Of a stretch of 36,928 nucleotides of DNA, positions 16,231 through 24,750 are shown in pieces (within the stretch, counting starts at the first letter, position 1; each line of letters opens with the position of its first letter). Both the position numbers and the translations under genes were made by a program. The DNA is from an uncultured Saprospiraceae bacterium (GTDB taxonomy: Bacteria > Bacteroidota > Bacteroidia > Chitinophagales > Saprospiraceae), in contig CALGNN010000039.1 of the NCBI GenBank assembly GCA_937961455.1, forward strand, positions 1-36,928, in the 5' to 3' direction. Below the pieces are notes generated by a model, which was not told the origin of the DNA, searched no databases, and was given only the letters and a program-made list of their open reading frames with translations.

Positions 16231-16278
16231 AGTGCAAAACACCTAAGAAGCTAAAGTGCTAAATAGCTGTATTGCTAA
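16231..16278 (+). repeat. six phased A-rich octamers (NNNGCTAA type) before the four-helix-bundle gene
   Basis: Units such as GAAGCTAA, AGTGCTAA and ATTGCTAA repeat every 8 bp. They are roughly complementary to the T-rich octamers at 16058-16177, so the left module could fold into a long imperfect hairpin across the spacer at 16178-16230. Confidence 0.75.
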
Positions 16279-16301
16279 AAAGAAACTAAAACTAACTAAA
16301 T

Positions 16302-16649
16302 ATGAGAGATTACAAGTCATTGAAAGTATGGCGCTATGCCCATGAATTGGTAATAGATGTTTACAAGCAGATTGCTCAATTCCCTAAATCAGAAATGTAT
16401 GGTATAAGTTCTCAGCTAACAAGAGCGGCCGTATCAATACCAACGAATATTGCCGAAGGCTGTGGTAGGTTTTCTCAAAAAGAATTTAAAAGATATTTAG
16501 TCATTTCTTCAGGGTCTGCTTCGGAAGTAGAATATCTGCTATTCCTCTCTTTCGAATTAAAGTATTTGGAAGAATCAACTTACACCATGTTGAAGGAGCA
16601 AATCGTCGCTATTAAGAAAATGCTAACTGCCTTGAAAAATAAGGTTTAG
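16302..16649 (+). CDS. four-helix-bundle protein (IVP/S23, 23S rRNA intervening-sequence protein family)
   Basis: A 115-residue all-helical protein with the family pattern: start DYKSLKVWRYAHELVIDVY, the conserved SQLTRAAVSIPTNIAEGCGR in the middle, and SGSASEVEYLLFLSFELKYL near the end. Members occur inside 23S rRNA intervening sequences, as free genes, and as relatives of the Avd accessory protein of diversity-generating retroelements. No reverse transcriptase or rRNA is near. Avd-like proteins bind nucleic acid, but the role of free copies is not established. The gene is enclosed by octamer-repeat modules, and its stop codon lies in the first repeat unit of the right-hand array. Confidence 0.92.
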   Translation: MRDYKSLKVWRYAHELVIDVYKQIAQFPKSEMYGISSQLTRAAVSIPTNIAEGCGRFSQKEFKRYLVISSGSASEVEYLLFLSFELKYLEESTYTMLKEQIVAIKKMLTALKNKV

Positions 16650-16819
16650 CTGTTTGGCTGTTTGGCTGTTTGACTGTTTGGCAGATAGCTGATCATTATC
16701 TAAAAAACAAATTAGCCTAGAAGAAAAACTAAATGCTAATTACCCAAATAGCTAAACAGCTAAATACCCAATCAGCTAAAAGGCTAAAAAGCTAAACACC
16801 TAAAAAGCTAAATACCAAA
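16648..16819 (+). repeat. right-hand octamer module: 4 T-rich and 11 A-rich units
   Basis: Four T-rich octamers (16648-16679, AGCTGTTT then GGCTGTTT, GGCTGTTT, GACTGTTT), a 52-bp spacer similar to that of the left module (16680-16731), then eleven A-rich octamers in phase (16732-16819, for example ATAGCTAA, ACAGCTAA, AAAGCTAA). The A-rich part is the approximate reverse complement of the left T-rich array. Confidence 0.9.
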
Positions 16820-16823
16820 AACC

Positions 16824-19313
16824 TTAATGAATTACTTCAACCTTCTTGACAATAGGTCTGTCTGTTGTATTTATTTTGATAAGGTACATACCGCTTTCCA
16901 TTGCAGAAAGATCAGCTCGCACTTCGTTAGATGCAGGAATTTGGCGTTCTGTAATCTTCGTACCCATTAATGTGTATACTTCGTATGATGTTATCTCGTG
17001 ATCACCATTAAGATACATGTTGAATTGACCTGTAGTTGGATTAGGGAAAACATTTAAATCAGCATCACTGAGTGATTTTTTCTTCTTATTAAGATTTACA
17101 AAAACAGTTGTTGTAGCTCCAGGTATCGCTACATTTTGTCCTTTACCGTCCATTCCAATTCCATCTGAAAGATTCATATGCAGCGGATATATACCATCAG
17201 ATCTAAAGCCATCTAACTCATCAGTTACTATGAAACCGAAGGTGGCAATTACACCTGCTCCTGAAACATTAAAACCGGTAGTTCTGGTATAAGCAGTTTC
17301 TAGTCTTCCAGCAACGGGTTGTTGTGCAATCTCAATTGTTGAAGAATTATTAGTAAACCAACAATCATCGTGATAGTCAATAAACAGAGAAGTTGAATCT
17401 ATTGCTTCAGGTGGTAAATTAAGTGCAAATGCTAAACCATGAATATCAATCGTTGGGTATTGCGCATTACCTATAGCAACATCAATGAACAACCAATCCC
17501 CTATATCTACACTATCTTGATGTGGTATAAATGCAAAAGGAAATTCTGTGGGAACTAAGTCAATTGGCGCTACAAGTGTATGAAATCTATCATAGAAGCC
17601 TACAATTGCATTGGAATCACTAGCTGTTACTATTCCGTCGCCATCAGTATCAATATGCTTTAAATTCTCTGAATTTTGAACTTGGTAATCTCCCCAATCA
17701 TCGCATTCTTGACCAAACCACTCTGGCATGTATGCATGTTCTCTTTCAGGTCCAGTTTCTCCAATATAGTAACCAATGGGAAGTAAATCCTTTACAGAAA
17801 CTCTCCCATCACCATCAGTATCACCTGCCCATACACAATCATCCACACAAAAACATATGGAATCAAGTCCTAGATCTAGAATTTCAATTTCAATATCAAT
17901 ACTAACACAGCTATCTCCAGGAGGACAATATTCTAACTCCAGATTATCAATTCCAACATTGTTAGAATCTGGATAATAAACAGCCAAATTGTACCCATTG
18001 ATCTTATCACATCCAACACTAATCGTATCATGCCCGTCGTGAGAAATTAAATTCCCTAAACTTCCAGATTCAATTACATTGAAGTCAAAATTAGAAAGTG
18101 GAATATCATAGTTAATTACTAGAGGCGTATTCTTTGGAGTCTGCAGAATGTAGGTATCTACATCTTCTGGATCAAAGTTGTCTACATTTACATAGATATA
18201 CCCTACCTCAGTATAGAATGTATTCGCTACCGTATATGAAAATTGTTGAGGTCCAGTAAAGTCTTGAGCTGGTGTATAGATAAAATCACCGTCTCCTAGG
18301 TACTCTAATTCTGGAGCCATCGTCCAATCGGCAATGTCAAAATTATCCTGAATATCATTTTCTTGAACATTGAATGATATAGGTGTATTCTTTGCGGTGT
18401 AGACATAATCATCTACAACAAGATTATTTGGTTCTGGAATAAAAATTACATTTACTATCACTGTCCTACTGTAAGAACCATTTGATTTTAGTAAGACAAA
18501 GGTATCATCTCCATCACTCAAAAAATCAGGAGTATATTCCATCACATCAGAACCAATAAAAGATACAGAACCCATACTAGGTTCATTATTCGGATCAACG
18601 TAAAAACCATTTAATGGCAACATCACAGTTGCCGGATTGGTATTGGTCGTTGCAATCCTGATGGTATCATGGCTTTCGATATTGCTATTGTCCACCACAC
18701 AGATACTTATATTTCCTGTTTCTTTTGTACCCAAAGAATCTTCAACTACATACTTGACATAGGCCATCCCTTCAAAATCAGGCTTGACAGTAAAGGCTAC
18801 CGTATTATCCGGATATACAATCGCTTCACCATTTGTGACCAATGGCAAGCTAATAATATTCAATGGCTCATGCGTTCCTGAATCATTGGCTAGAGGATCC
18901 AAAACAAGTGTCCCTCCATTCACATTCATATTCGCATAATCAGATTCCGTATATATGATGGACTCTACAACTTTGAATTTAATCTTGGTATATCTAGGAG
19001 GCCAAAAACCTGGAAATAGGCTTTCGCCTTTGTATTCAACTGTGAGTTCATCTTCACCTGTGAAACCAGCCGGTGGTGTGTAAGACAAAGAATAGGTGCC
19101 ACTGCTTTCAAAAGAAAGCGAGAAATCCGCCCAACCGTGATCGAGATGATCAATAACGATTGCAGAGGGATTTGACTCAAGGGTCATTTCAAACGATGAA
19201 TCTTTTAAAATGGTAAATTCTTGAAATACAGGATTAGACTGTGCGAAAGACACAACAGACAACAAGCTGAAAATCAGCGTAAAGCTTAAGTATTTCAGAA
19301 CAGGTGGTTTCAT
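16824..19313 (-). CDS. large secreted protein with Ig-like repeats, dockerin-like and cohesin-like parts and T9SS sorting domain
   Basis: An 829-residue exported protein. A signal peptide (about 1-25, ending FAQ) is followed by four or more cadherin/Ig-like segments of the type NDSGT...FTVKPDFEGMAYVKYVV (about 30-480). Two calcium-loop motifs follow, DTDGDGRVSVKDL (about 497) and DTDGDGIVTASDSN (about 554), spaced like a type I dockerin. A beta-rich stretch (about 595-715, VDIGDWLFIDVAIGN to GAGVIATFGFIV) resembles cohesin. The C-terminus (about 745-829) is a type A sorting domain (FPNPTTGQFNMYL, ending VKKVEVIH). Inferred surface or extracellular adhesive or scaffold protein, with no enzyme domain recognised. 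Single gene. Confidence 0.82.
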   Translation of the reverse strand: MKPPVLKYLSFTLIFSLLSVVSFAQSNPVFQEFTILKDSSFEMTLESNPSAIVIDHLDHGWADFSLSFESSGTYSLSYTPPAGFTGEDELTVEYKGESLFPGFWPPRYTKIKFKVVESIIYTESDYANMNVNGGTLVLDPLANDSGTHEPLNIISLPLVTNGEAIVYPDNTVAFTVKPDFEGMAYVKYVVEDSLGTKETGNISICVVDNSNIESHDTIRIATTNTNPATVMLPLNGFYVDPNNEPSMGSVSFIGSDVMEYTPDFLSDGDDTFVLLKSNGSYSRTVIVNVIFIPEPNNLVVDDYVYTAKNTPISFNVQENDIQDNFDIADWTMAPELEYLGDGDFIYTPAQDFTGPQQFSYTVANTFYTEVGYIYVNVDNFDPEDVDTYILQTPKNTPLVINYDIPLSNFDFNVIESGSLGNLISHDGHDTISVGCDKINGYNLAVYYPDSNNVGIDNLELEYCPPGDSCVSIDIEIEILDLGLDSICFCVDDCVWAGDTDGDGRVSVKDLLPIGYYIGETGPEREHAYMPEWFGQECDDWGDYQVQNSENLKHIDTDGDGIVTASDSNAIVGFYDRFHTLVAPIDLVPTEFPFAFIPHQDSVDIGDWLFIDVAIGNAQYPTIDIHGLAFALNLPPEAIDSTSLFIDYHDDCWFTNNSSTIEIAQQPVAGRLETAYTRTTGFNVSGAGVIATFGFIVTDELDGFRSDGIYPLHMNLSDGIGMDGKGQNVAIPGATTTVFVNLNKKKKSLSDADLNVFPNPTTGQFNMYLNGDHEITSYEVYTLMGTKITERQIPASNEVRADLSAMESGMYLIKINTTDRPIVKKVEVIH

Positions 19314-19529
19314 TAATTGATTGAATTACAATCGTGTTAATACACTATAAAATTAGTTAATAAATTGATCTTAATTTAATGTAAAGTGTTAAATATTTGT
19401 TTAATAAAACTTGTGAAAACATTAAATAAGTATTTAATTTATAAAGGGCTATAAATAAAGCTTTTTAATATATTATAAATATCATATATATCTTTAATAA
19501 TTACTAATTAATAGCTGAATTTTTATCAT

Positions 19530-20975
19530 TTGAAACAAACAAAAATATATAGAGCTTTATCCGAATTGTCTATTTATGAGCTTAATCGTTTTCAAAAATT
19601 TGCAAATTCTCCCTATTTCAACAAGAGTAAAGCTATTATTGATTTAACTGAATATTTTATAAAAAGCATTAAATCTGACTCAGATTCACAAAAAGAGCAT
19701 GAAAAAACAAGTATTTGGGAAAAGATTTATCCAGACAAAAAGTTTAGTGATGTTAAGTACAGAAAGCTTTTATCTGACACCCTCAAGCTTTTTGAAAGCT
19801 TCATCATTTATGAAGAGTTTGAAAAATCACCGTTAAATAAGGCAAGTCTATTGTTGCAAGGCGTAAAGGAAAAGAACCTTAAAAATCTCTACAATTCAAG
19901 TTTAAGTACGGCGAAACGATTATCTAATCAACAAACTGACCAATCAGCTAATTTTTACTTTCATCAATACCAAATTGAAAAAAATGAGTTCAGTATGGTA
20001 TCTGAGTTTGAAAGAAAAAGACTTTCAAAATCTGAATTGAGTGCTTTCAACGTAAAAGAAATTGCAAACAATCTGGATATGTTTTTTTTAGCTGAGAAAC
20101 TAAGATACCATTGCACCATATTGAGTTGGAGGAATATTATTCGACACGACATTGAATTGCTTTTCATTGATGATATCATCAAGCAAGTAGAAAAAATTGA
20201 TTATGAATCTATTCCTCCTATTGCGATTTATTATCAGATATATTTGACGCTTATTGACTCTGAAAACGAGGATAATTTTTTCAAATTAAAAGAATCCATT
20301 TCAAAATACATTGACAATTTCCCCCTTGATGAGGCAAAGGGAATCTACGAGGCTGCTTTTAGTTATTGTATCAAAAAAGTAAATCAAGGAAGTGCCCAAT
20401 TCGTAGAGCAACTTTTGATGCTCTATGAAGATTCACTGCATAAAGAAGTACTCTTTGAAGCCAATAATTTATCTCCTTCAAACTTCAGAAACATTTGTTT
20501 CATCGGATTGCGTTCTGGCAAATTTGAATGGACCAAAGCTTTCATTGAACAATACAAAGAAAAGATCCACCCTGATCTAAGAGAGAATGCTGTGAATTTC
20601 AATCTCGCTCGACTCTATTTCTATCAGAAGGATTTTGAAAAAACCATTATCCAATTAAGAGAGGTGGACTTTAATGACATATTCTATGATTTAGGATCAA
20701 AAGTATTACTCTTAGCTTCTTATTATGAAATGGACGAAATCGATCCACTCTATGCACTCTTCGATAGTTTTGGTGCCTTTTTGAATAGGCATAAAACGAC
20801 GATACCAGAGCAAAGAAGAAGTAACTATTCTAACCTAATTAAACTCACCAGAAAACTCACCAAACTGCAGCCCAATGATAAAAAGGGTATAGGCAAACTC
20901 AAAAATGAAGTTGGTGATACAAAGAATGTTGCAAGTAAAGAATGGTTGATTGAAAAGATAGATGCCTTGGCTTAA
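19530..20975 (+). CDS. conserved protein of unknown function (Saprospiria-type family)
   Basis: A 481-residue soluble, largely helical protein with no signal peptide. The start is TTG 19530: no in-frame ATG occurs near the N-terminus, and the conserved-looking opening (KIYRALSELSIYELNRFQKF, then SPYFNKSK) begins here. From about residue 120 the protein resembles TPR-like helical repeats (LARLYFYQKDFEKTIIQLREVDFND). I recall similar proteins as a lineage-specific paralogous family, but no function is known to me. Its stop overlaps that of the convergent photolyase gene in the palindrome CTTAAG. Confidence 0.75.
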   Translation: MKQTKIYRALSELSIYELNRFQKFANSPYFNKSKAIIDLTEYFIKSIKSDSDSQKEHEKTSIWEKIYPDKKFSDVKYRKLLSDTLKLFESFIIYEEFEKSPLNKASLLLQGVKEKNLKNLYNSSLSTAKRLSNQQTDQSANFYFHQYQIEKNEFSMVSEFERKRLSKSELSAFNVKEIANNLDMFFLAEKLRYHCTILSWRNIIRHDIELLFIDDIIKQVEKIDYESIPPIAIYYQIYLTLIDSENEDNFFKLKESISKYIDNFPLDEAKGIYEAAFSYCIKKVNQGSAQFVEQLLMLYEDSLHKEVLFEANNLSPSNFRNICFIGLRSGKFEWTKAFIEQYKEKIHPDLRENAVNFNLARLYFYQKDFEKTIIQLREVDFNDIFYDLGSKVLLLASYYEMDEIDPLYALFDSFGAFLNRHKTTIPEQRRSNYSNLIKLTRKLTKLQPNDKKGIGKLKNEVGDTKNVASKEWLIEKIDALA

Positions 20976-22303
20976 GTCGCGTTGGCTAAGGCTGCTTTAT
21001 AAGTACTCAAGCATCGTTCTCTGGCATACTTATGATCAACCATCGGCTTCGGATAAGCATCTGTGTCTAATTCTGGGACCCACTTCTTAATGTATTGTAA
21101 GTCTTTATCAAATTTCTTTTGTTGAGATTCCGGATTAAATATTCTGAAATAAGGTGCAGCATCTGTGCCACAGCCTGCCGCCCATTGCCAGCCACCATTG
21201 TTACTCGCTAGATCAAAGTCCAATAATTTTTCCGCAAAATATGCTTCACCCAAACGCCAATCAATGAGTAAATGTTTCGTTAGAAAACTTGCCACTACCA
21301 TTCGTACCCTGTTATGCATAAAGCCTGTTTCATTGAGTTCTCGCATGCCTGCATCCACAATTGGGTAACCCGTTTTCCCTACACACCACTTTTGAAAGTC
21401 TTCAGGTGCATCCCTCCATGGGATGTATTCATATTTTGCTCGAAAAGCGTTTTTGACCACATGCGGAAAATGAGAAAGAATCATGGAATAAAAATCCCTC
21501 CAAATTAATTCGCTTAAATAAACAGAACTTAGAGATCTTGCTTTCAATGCCTTTTCTCTGATACTAATCGTTCCAAACCTAAAATGGATTCCCAGTCTTG
21601 AGGTACCTTTTATACCCGGAAAATTTCTTTCATTTTCGTAATTCTTGATCAGAGCTTGTTTTACATCAGTGCTTGGAAACTCCTGCACACTTTCAGTAAA
21701 ACCCATATCTTTTAAGTGAGGGATTGGCAAGGCTTCAACTTGTGCATAATTTTTGAAATACTTTTTGTTTGGATAGGATTTAAAATAAAATGGAGTTCCC
21801 TGCATCCATTCAGATTCTAATTTGGTGAGCCATTTCCTTTTATATGGTGTGAAAACTGTATAAGGGTTGCCATCATCTTTCAGCACTTCATCTTTTTCAA
21901 AGATTACATGATCCTTAAAACTCTTGAAAGAGATATCTTGCTTTTGCAAAATTGCTTGGATATCATTGTCCCGTTCTAATGCATAAGGTTCATAATCTTT
22001 ATTAGTAATTACGCTTGCTATCGGATACTCCTTTATGAGTTCTTCCCACACTTTTTGAGGACTCCCATATTTCACAATTAGGGTAGACCCCAGTGCCGAT
22101 AATTCCTGCGAAAGATCAGTAATTGCTTGATGAATAAAATGAACACGAGCGTCTGATTTATCGCTTAATTTGTCAAGTATATTCTTATCAAAAATAAATA
22201 ATGACAACACCGGAAAATTTGATTTGAGAGCGTGATAGGCACCTGCATTATCATGTAATCTCAAATCTCTTCGATGCCAAAAGATCGTTAGCTTGTCATT
22301 CAT
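20972..22303 (-). CDS. deoxyribodipyrimidine photolyase (cryptochrome/photolyase family)
   Basis: A 443-residue flavoprotein, probably repairing cyclobutane pyrimidine dimers with blue light. The N-terminal antenna-binding domain starts IFWHRRDLRLHDNAGAYHAL. The FAD-binding helical domain has GTSRLGIHFRFGTIS, WRDFYSMILSHFP, GMRELNETGFMHNRVRMVVAS and SNNGGWQWAAGCGTDAAPYF, including the Asn-rich and Trp segments typical of class I CPD photolyases. Length is normal (about 430-470). It is divergent from the lipoprotein gene at 22372. A cryptochrome role cannot be excluded from sequence alone. Confidence 0.93.
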   Translation of the reverse strand: MNDKLTIFWHRRDLRLHDNAGAYHALKSNFPVLSLFIFDKNILDKLSDKSDARVHFIHQAITDLSQELSALGSTLIVKYGSPQKVWEELIKEYPIASVITNKDYEPYALERDNDIQAILQKQDISFKSFKDHVIFEKDEVLKDDGNPYTVFTPYKRKWLTKLESEWMQGTPFYFKSYPNKKYFKNYAQVEALPIPHLKDMGFTESVQEFPSTDVKQALIKNYENERNFPGIKGTSRLGIHFRFGTISIREKALKARSLSSVYLSELIWRDFYSMILSHFPHVVKNAFRAKYEYIPWRDAPEDFQKWCVGKTGYPIVDAGMRELNETGFMHNRVRMVVASFLTKHLLIDWRLGEAYFAEKLLDFDLASNNGGWQWAAGCGTDAAPYFRIFNPESQQKKFDKDLQYIKKWVPELDTDAYPKPMVDHKYARERCLSTYKAALANAT

Positions 22304-22371
22304 ATATCTTAAACTCTAAAAGGTTTTAAAAGTTTTTGTATAAAGATTACATTTATACAAATTTAGAAAGC

Positions 22372-22920
22372 ATGAGATATTTTTCTTTCCTATTATTGAT
22401 ATTTGTACTTGCTTCATGCAAGACGGAAAATACTAAATCAGGATCAGATAAGACTGTTCAAAATGTCCCGGTCATCAATAGTGTAGCAGAATTGCAAGCG
22501 CTTGGACAATCCGTATATGACACTACTACAGGGAGAATTAATAATGCCTTGGCCAATCAATTTATTTCGCAAACAGAGGTTTTTGTCAATAAAAATAAAA
22601 GCATAGCGGATGCACCCGTCCTATTGCACAGGGCAGCTGAAACGGCAAGAAGTATCAGACAAATCCCAAAAGCTTTGGGCCTCTATGAAAGGATTATCAC
22701 AGAATATCCTAATCATGAAAAAGCAGCTCAAGCACTTTTCCTAAAGGCATTTACTTATGATGATGATTTAAATGAACATGAAAAAGCTAAAGAATTGTAT
22801 GATACTTTTTTAGCTAAATATCCTTCTCATGATTTTGCAGACGACACTGAATTTTTACTCAAAAATTTAGGCAAAACGGATGAAGAAATATTAAAGTCTT
22901 TGGATAAGGGCGATAATTAA
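22372..22920 (+). CDS. lipoprotein with TPR-like repeats
   Basis: A 182-residue lipoprotein. ATG 22372 is chosen because a lipoprotein signal begins there (MRYFSFLLLIFVLASC, lipobox LASC with the lipidated Cys at 16), whereas the longer frame from TTG 22336 would bury it. The mature part has tetratricopeptide-like helices (ALGLYERIITEYPNHEKAAQALFLKA, then KAKELYDTFLAKYPSHDFADDTEFLL), similar to YbgF/BamD-type repeats. Location is probably the outer-membrane inner leaflet or periplasm. Its stop overlaps the stop of the convergent gene at 22917. Confidence 0.85.
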   Translation: MRYFSFLLLIFVLASCKTENTKSGSDKTVQNVPVINSVAELQALGQSVYDTTTGRINNALANQFISQTEVFVNKNKSIADAPVLLHRAAETARSIRQIPKALGLYERIITEYPNHEKAAQALFLKAFTYDDDLNEHEKAKELYDTFLAKYPSHDFADDTEFLLKNLGKTDEEILKSLDKGDN

Positions 22921-23381
22921 GCTAAGCTTAAAATTTTTGAATCAAAGGGTGAAAGTGCGGTTCCTTTGACATTTGCTTCAGCTAATATTTTATATTCTGA
23001 CTTAACACCTTTAATTTTTTTGGCAGTGGCAACCAGTCCTTTGAATAGAAAATTCTTACTGCCTAATTCATCCATTTCAGATTGCATCACAGAGAATGGT
23101 AAGTTGAATTTAATCTCAATAATTTCATTAGCAGGTATCTCAATTTCTTCGAGCATGGCTATTTCTCCTAATTGATATTCATCAATCAATTTAGAAGATT
23201 TTCGTCCTCGATAGTATTTTTCGATCATAAAGACTTTAATCTCTGTGACAACTTGGTCTTGCATTGAACTAAAATAAATGGAACCATCAATACTTTCAGC
23301 TCCAAGATCAAGTTCCTCAGGTACAGACAACTCCAATTTGACCCCTTCTATCCCCAACCATTTTTTGACTCGTTTTAGCAT
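22917..23381 (-). CDS. Spo0M-like (arrestin-fold) protein, tentative
   Basis: A 154-residue soluble protein, mostly predicted beta strands. The start LKRVKKWLGIEGVKLELSVP and the later pattern (GSIYFSSMQDQVVTEIKVFMIEKYYRG, then IEIPANEIIEIKFNLPFSV) resemble Spo0M/arrestin-like sandwich proteins. The match is by overall pattern, not by a diagnostic motif. The role is unknown; Spo0M is a sporulation regulator in Bacillus, which would not apply here. It is convergent with the TPR lipoprotein (four-base overlap at the stops) and separated from the gene at 23457 by about 75 AT-rich bases. Confidence 0.55.
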   Translation of the reverse strand: MLKRVKKWLGIEGVKLELSVPEELDLGAESIDGSIYFSSMQDQVVTEIKVFMIEKYYRGRKSSKLIDEYQLGEIAMLEEIEIPANEIIEIKFNLPFSVMQSEMDELGSKNFLFKGLVATAKKIKGVKSEYKILAEANVKGTALSPFDSKILSLA

Positions 23382-23456
23382 ATAATCTTTTCGTTTAATT
23401 TGAGATAAATTAATTTAAAATGAAATATCAATCTATAGAAGGGCTTTTTTTATCGA

Positions 23457-23960
23457 TTAGTTCAACATTCTCTTGTGCCAAGAGTCTTTTATAGGCGCAC
23501 ACCAAGAATCATCAAAGTCTGATTTGTTTTTCACTAAGGTATTGATGACCAAGCTCTCCTCATTGATAGCATCAATTTTCCAAAGTTCTTTAAACTTAGT
23601 CATGGGATAAAGCTGCACCTTTTCTGCTTCTTTTACTGCAACCAACATTCTGTTGAAGGGATCAAAATTCCATTTTTCTCCAAGTTGCGTTATGAACCGC
23701 ACACTCGAATCAATAGAGCAACCTGATGCTCCTTGAGCAGTCTCATCTACCATTAAAATGATAAATCGTTCATCTACGATTTGCGCCCTAGCTTGCAAAT
23801 TGAGGCCATGACTTTGCCATTCATTAGCGAATTGATTTAATTCAAGATTGATAGAATCTTGCTCAGATGCACTCAGTATACGATCAATGGTATAAACCCA
23901 AACTTTTGAGTCTTTTGATAGACCTTCAAATACTTCGTTTTTTGATTGTAATTGCTCCAT
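23457..23960 (-). CDS. conserved Bacteroidota protein of unknown function beside Fe-S electron-transfer genes
   Basis: A 167-residue soluble protein without signal peptide. Recognisable features are KVWVYTIDRILSASEQDSI, a Trp-bearing segment FANEWQSHGLNLQA, and GCSIDSSVRFITQLGEKW, where the GCSID motif looks conserved and may be functional. I recall homologues as conserved unknowns in Bacteroidota. No ATP-binding motif is visible. It starts three bases after the cysteine-rich Fe-S protein and is the third gene of that operon, so a role near that electron-transfer complex is plausible but unproven. Confidence 0.7.
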   Translation of the reverse strand: MEQLQSKNEVFEGLSKDSKVWVYTIDRILSASEQDSINLELNQFANEWQSHGLNLQARAQIVDERFIILMVDETAQGASGCSIDSSVRFITQLGEKWNFDPFNRMLVAVKEAEKVQLYPMTKFKELWKIDAINEESLVINTLVKNKSDFDDSWCAPIKDSWHKRMLN

Positions 23961-23963
23961 GAA

Positions 23964-24749
23964 TTATGATTCCCATTTTTGATTTTCAACGATCATCTCT
24001 GCAAGGTCAAGCACCATAATGCTGTCTTGCTGCTCCTTGGCTTTTACGCCATCACTCATCATTGTTAAACAAAACGGACAATTGACTGCAATTGTTTCAG
24101 CTCCAGTCTCAATGGCCTCTTCCACGCGTTCAATATTGATACGCTTATCACCTGGCTCATCTTCTTTAAACATCTGTGACCCACCTGCTCCACAGCAGAG
24201 TCCTTTTGAAGCACATCGTTTCATTTCTTTCAATTCGATGTTCATCTGCTGCAAGATATTTCTTGGGACTTCATAGACTCCATTCACTCTCCCTAAGTAA
24301 CAGCTATCATGATAAGTAACTTTTTTCTTTTGCTCTGCTTGAGCTATTTTAAGTCTACCCTCTTCAATTAATTTTTCAATAAATTGGGTGTGATGCACGA
24401 CATTATAATTGCCACCTAATTCGGGATATTCATTCTTTAAAGTATTGAAGCAATGTGGACAAGCAGTAACCAAGTTTTTGATTTCATAATTGTCCAATGT
24501 TTGAATATTCATCTGAGCGGTCATCTGAAAAACAAACTCATTGCCTGCTCTCCTTGCAGGATCACCCGTACACTGTTCATCATTGCCAAGGATGGCAAAT
24601 GACACTCCACAGTTTTGAAGTATTTTCACGAATGCTTTGCTTACTTTTTGTGCTCTTGGGTCATAGGAACCAGCGCAACCTACCCAAAATACGACTTCTG
24701 GTTTTTCACCTTTTGCTGCTAATTGTTCTACTGTAGGAATCTCTTGCAT
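23964..24749 (-). CDS. CCG-domain Fe-S oxidoreductase subunit (HdrB/GlpC-like)
   Basis: A 261-residue protein. ATG 24749 (MQEIPTVEQLAAKGEKPE) is chosen over the frame start at 24815, which would overlap the upstream gene. Two cysteine-rich (CCG) domains are visible: the first with FWVGCAGSYD and VTACPHCFNTL, the second with YHDSCYLGR, KGLCCGAGGSQMF and VNCPFCLTM. These bind a non-cubane or [4Fe-4S] cluster in heterodisulfide-reductase and GlpC-type proteins. The partner membrane subunit ends one base upstream, so they form a pair moving electrons to or from the quinone pool. The substrate is unknown. Confidence 0.88.
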   Translation of the reverse strand: MQEIPTVEQLAAKGEKPEVVFWVGCAGSYDPRAQKVSKAFVKILQNCGVSFAILGNDEQCTGDPARRAGNEFVFQMTAQMNIQTLDNYEIKNLVTACPHCFNTLKNEYPELGGNYNVVHHTQFIEKLIEEGRLKIAQAEQKKKVTYHDSCYLGRVNGVYEVPRNILQQMNIELKEMKRCASKGLCCGAGGSQMFKEDEPGDKRINIERVEEAIETGAETIAVNCPFCLTMMSDGVKAKEQQDSIMVLDLAEMIVENQKWES

Positions 24750-24750
24750 A

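Larger units (their letters stand above)
16056..16819 (+). mobile_element. candidate small element: four-helix-bundle gene between octamer-repeat modules with inverted ends
   Basis: The left end (16056 on) reads TTGGCTACTTAGCTTTTTGG, and the reverse complement of the right end reads TTGGTATTTAGCTTTTTAGG, an imperfect terminal inverted repeat continuing inward for about 45 bp. Inside, two modules with the same plan (T-rich octamer array, spacer with AGATA and AGAAGAAAAAC, A-rich octamer array) flank one gene (16302-16649). The element occupies nearly all of the intergenic space between the LytTR gene and the next minus-strand gene. No target-site duplication or transposase was seen. Confidence 0.5.

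Noticed and set aside
16302-16649. Part of a diversity-generating retroelement (Avd-like accessory gene)
   Set aside because: No reverse transcriptase, template repeat or variable repeat is present nearby. Only the fold family is shared.
16056-16819. CRISPR array
   Set aside because: The repeat unit is 8 bp with no unique spacers and there are no cas genes. The arrays are simple phased repeats.
20971-20976. CTTAAG palindrome giving the stop codons of two convergent genes, and a similar stop overlap at 22917-22920
   Set aside because: Overlapping TTAA stops of convergent genes are common in compact AT-rich genomes and need no special explanation.
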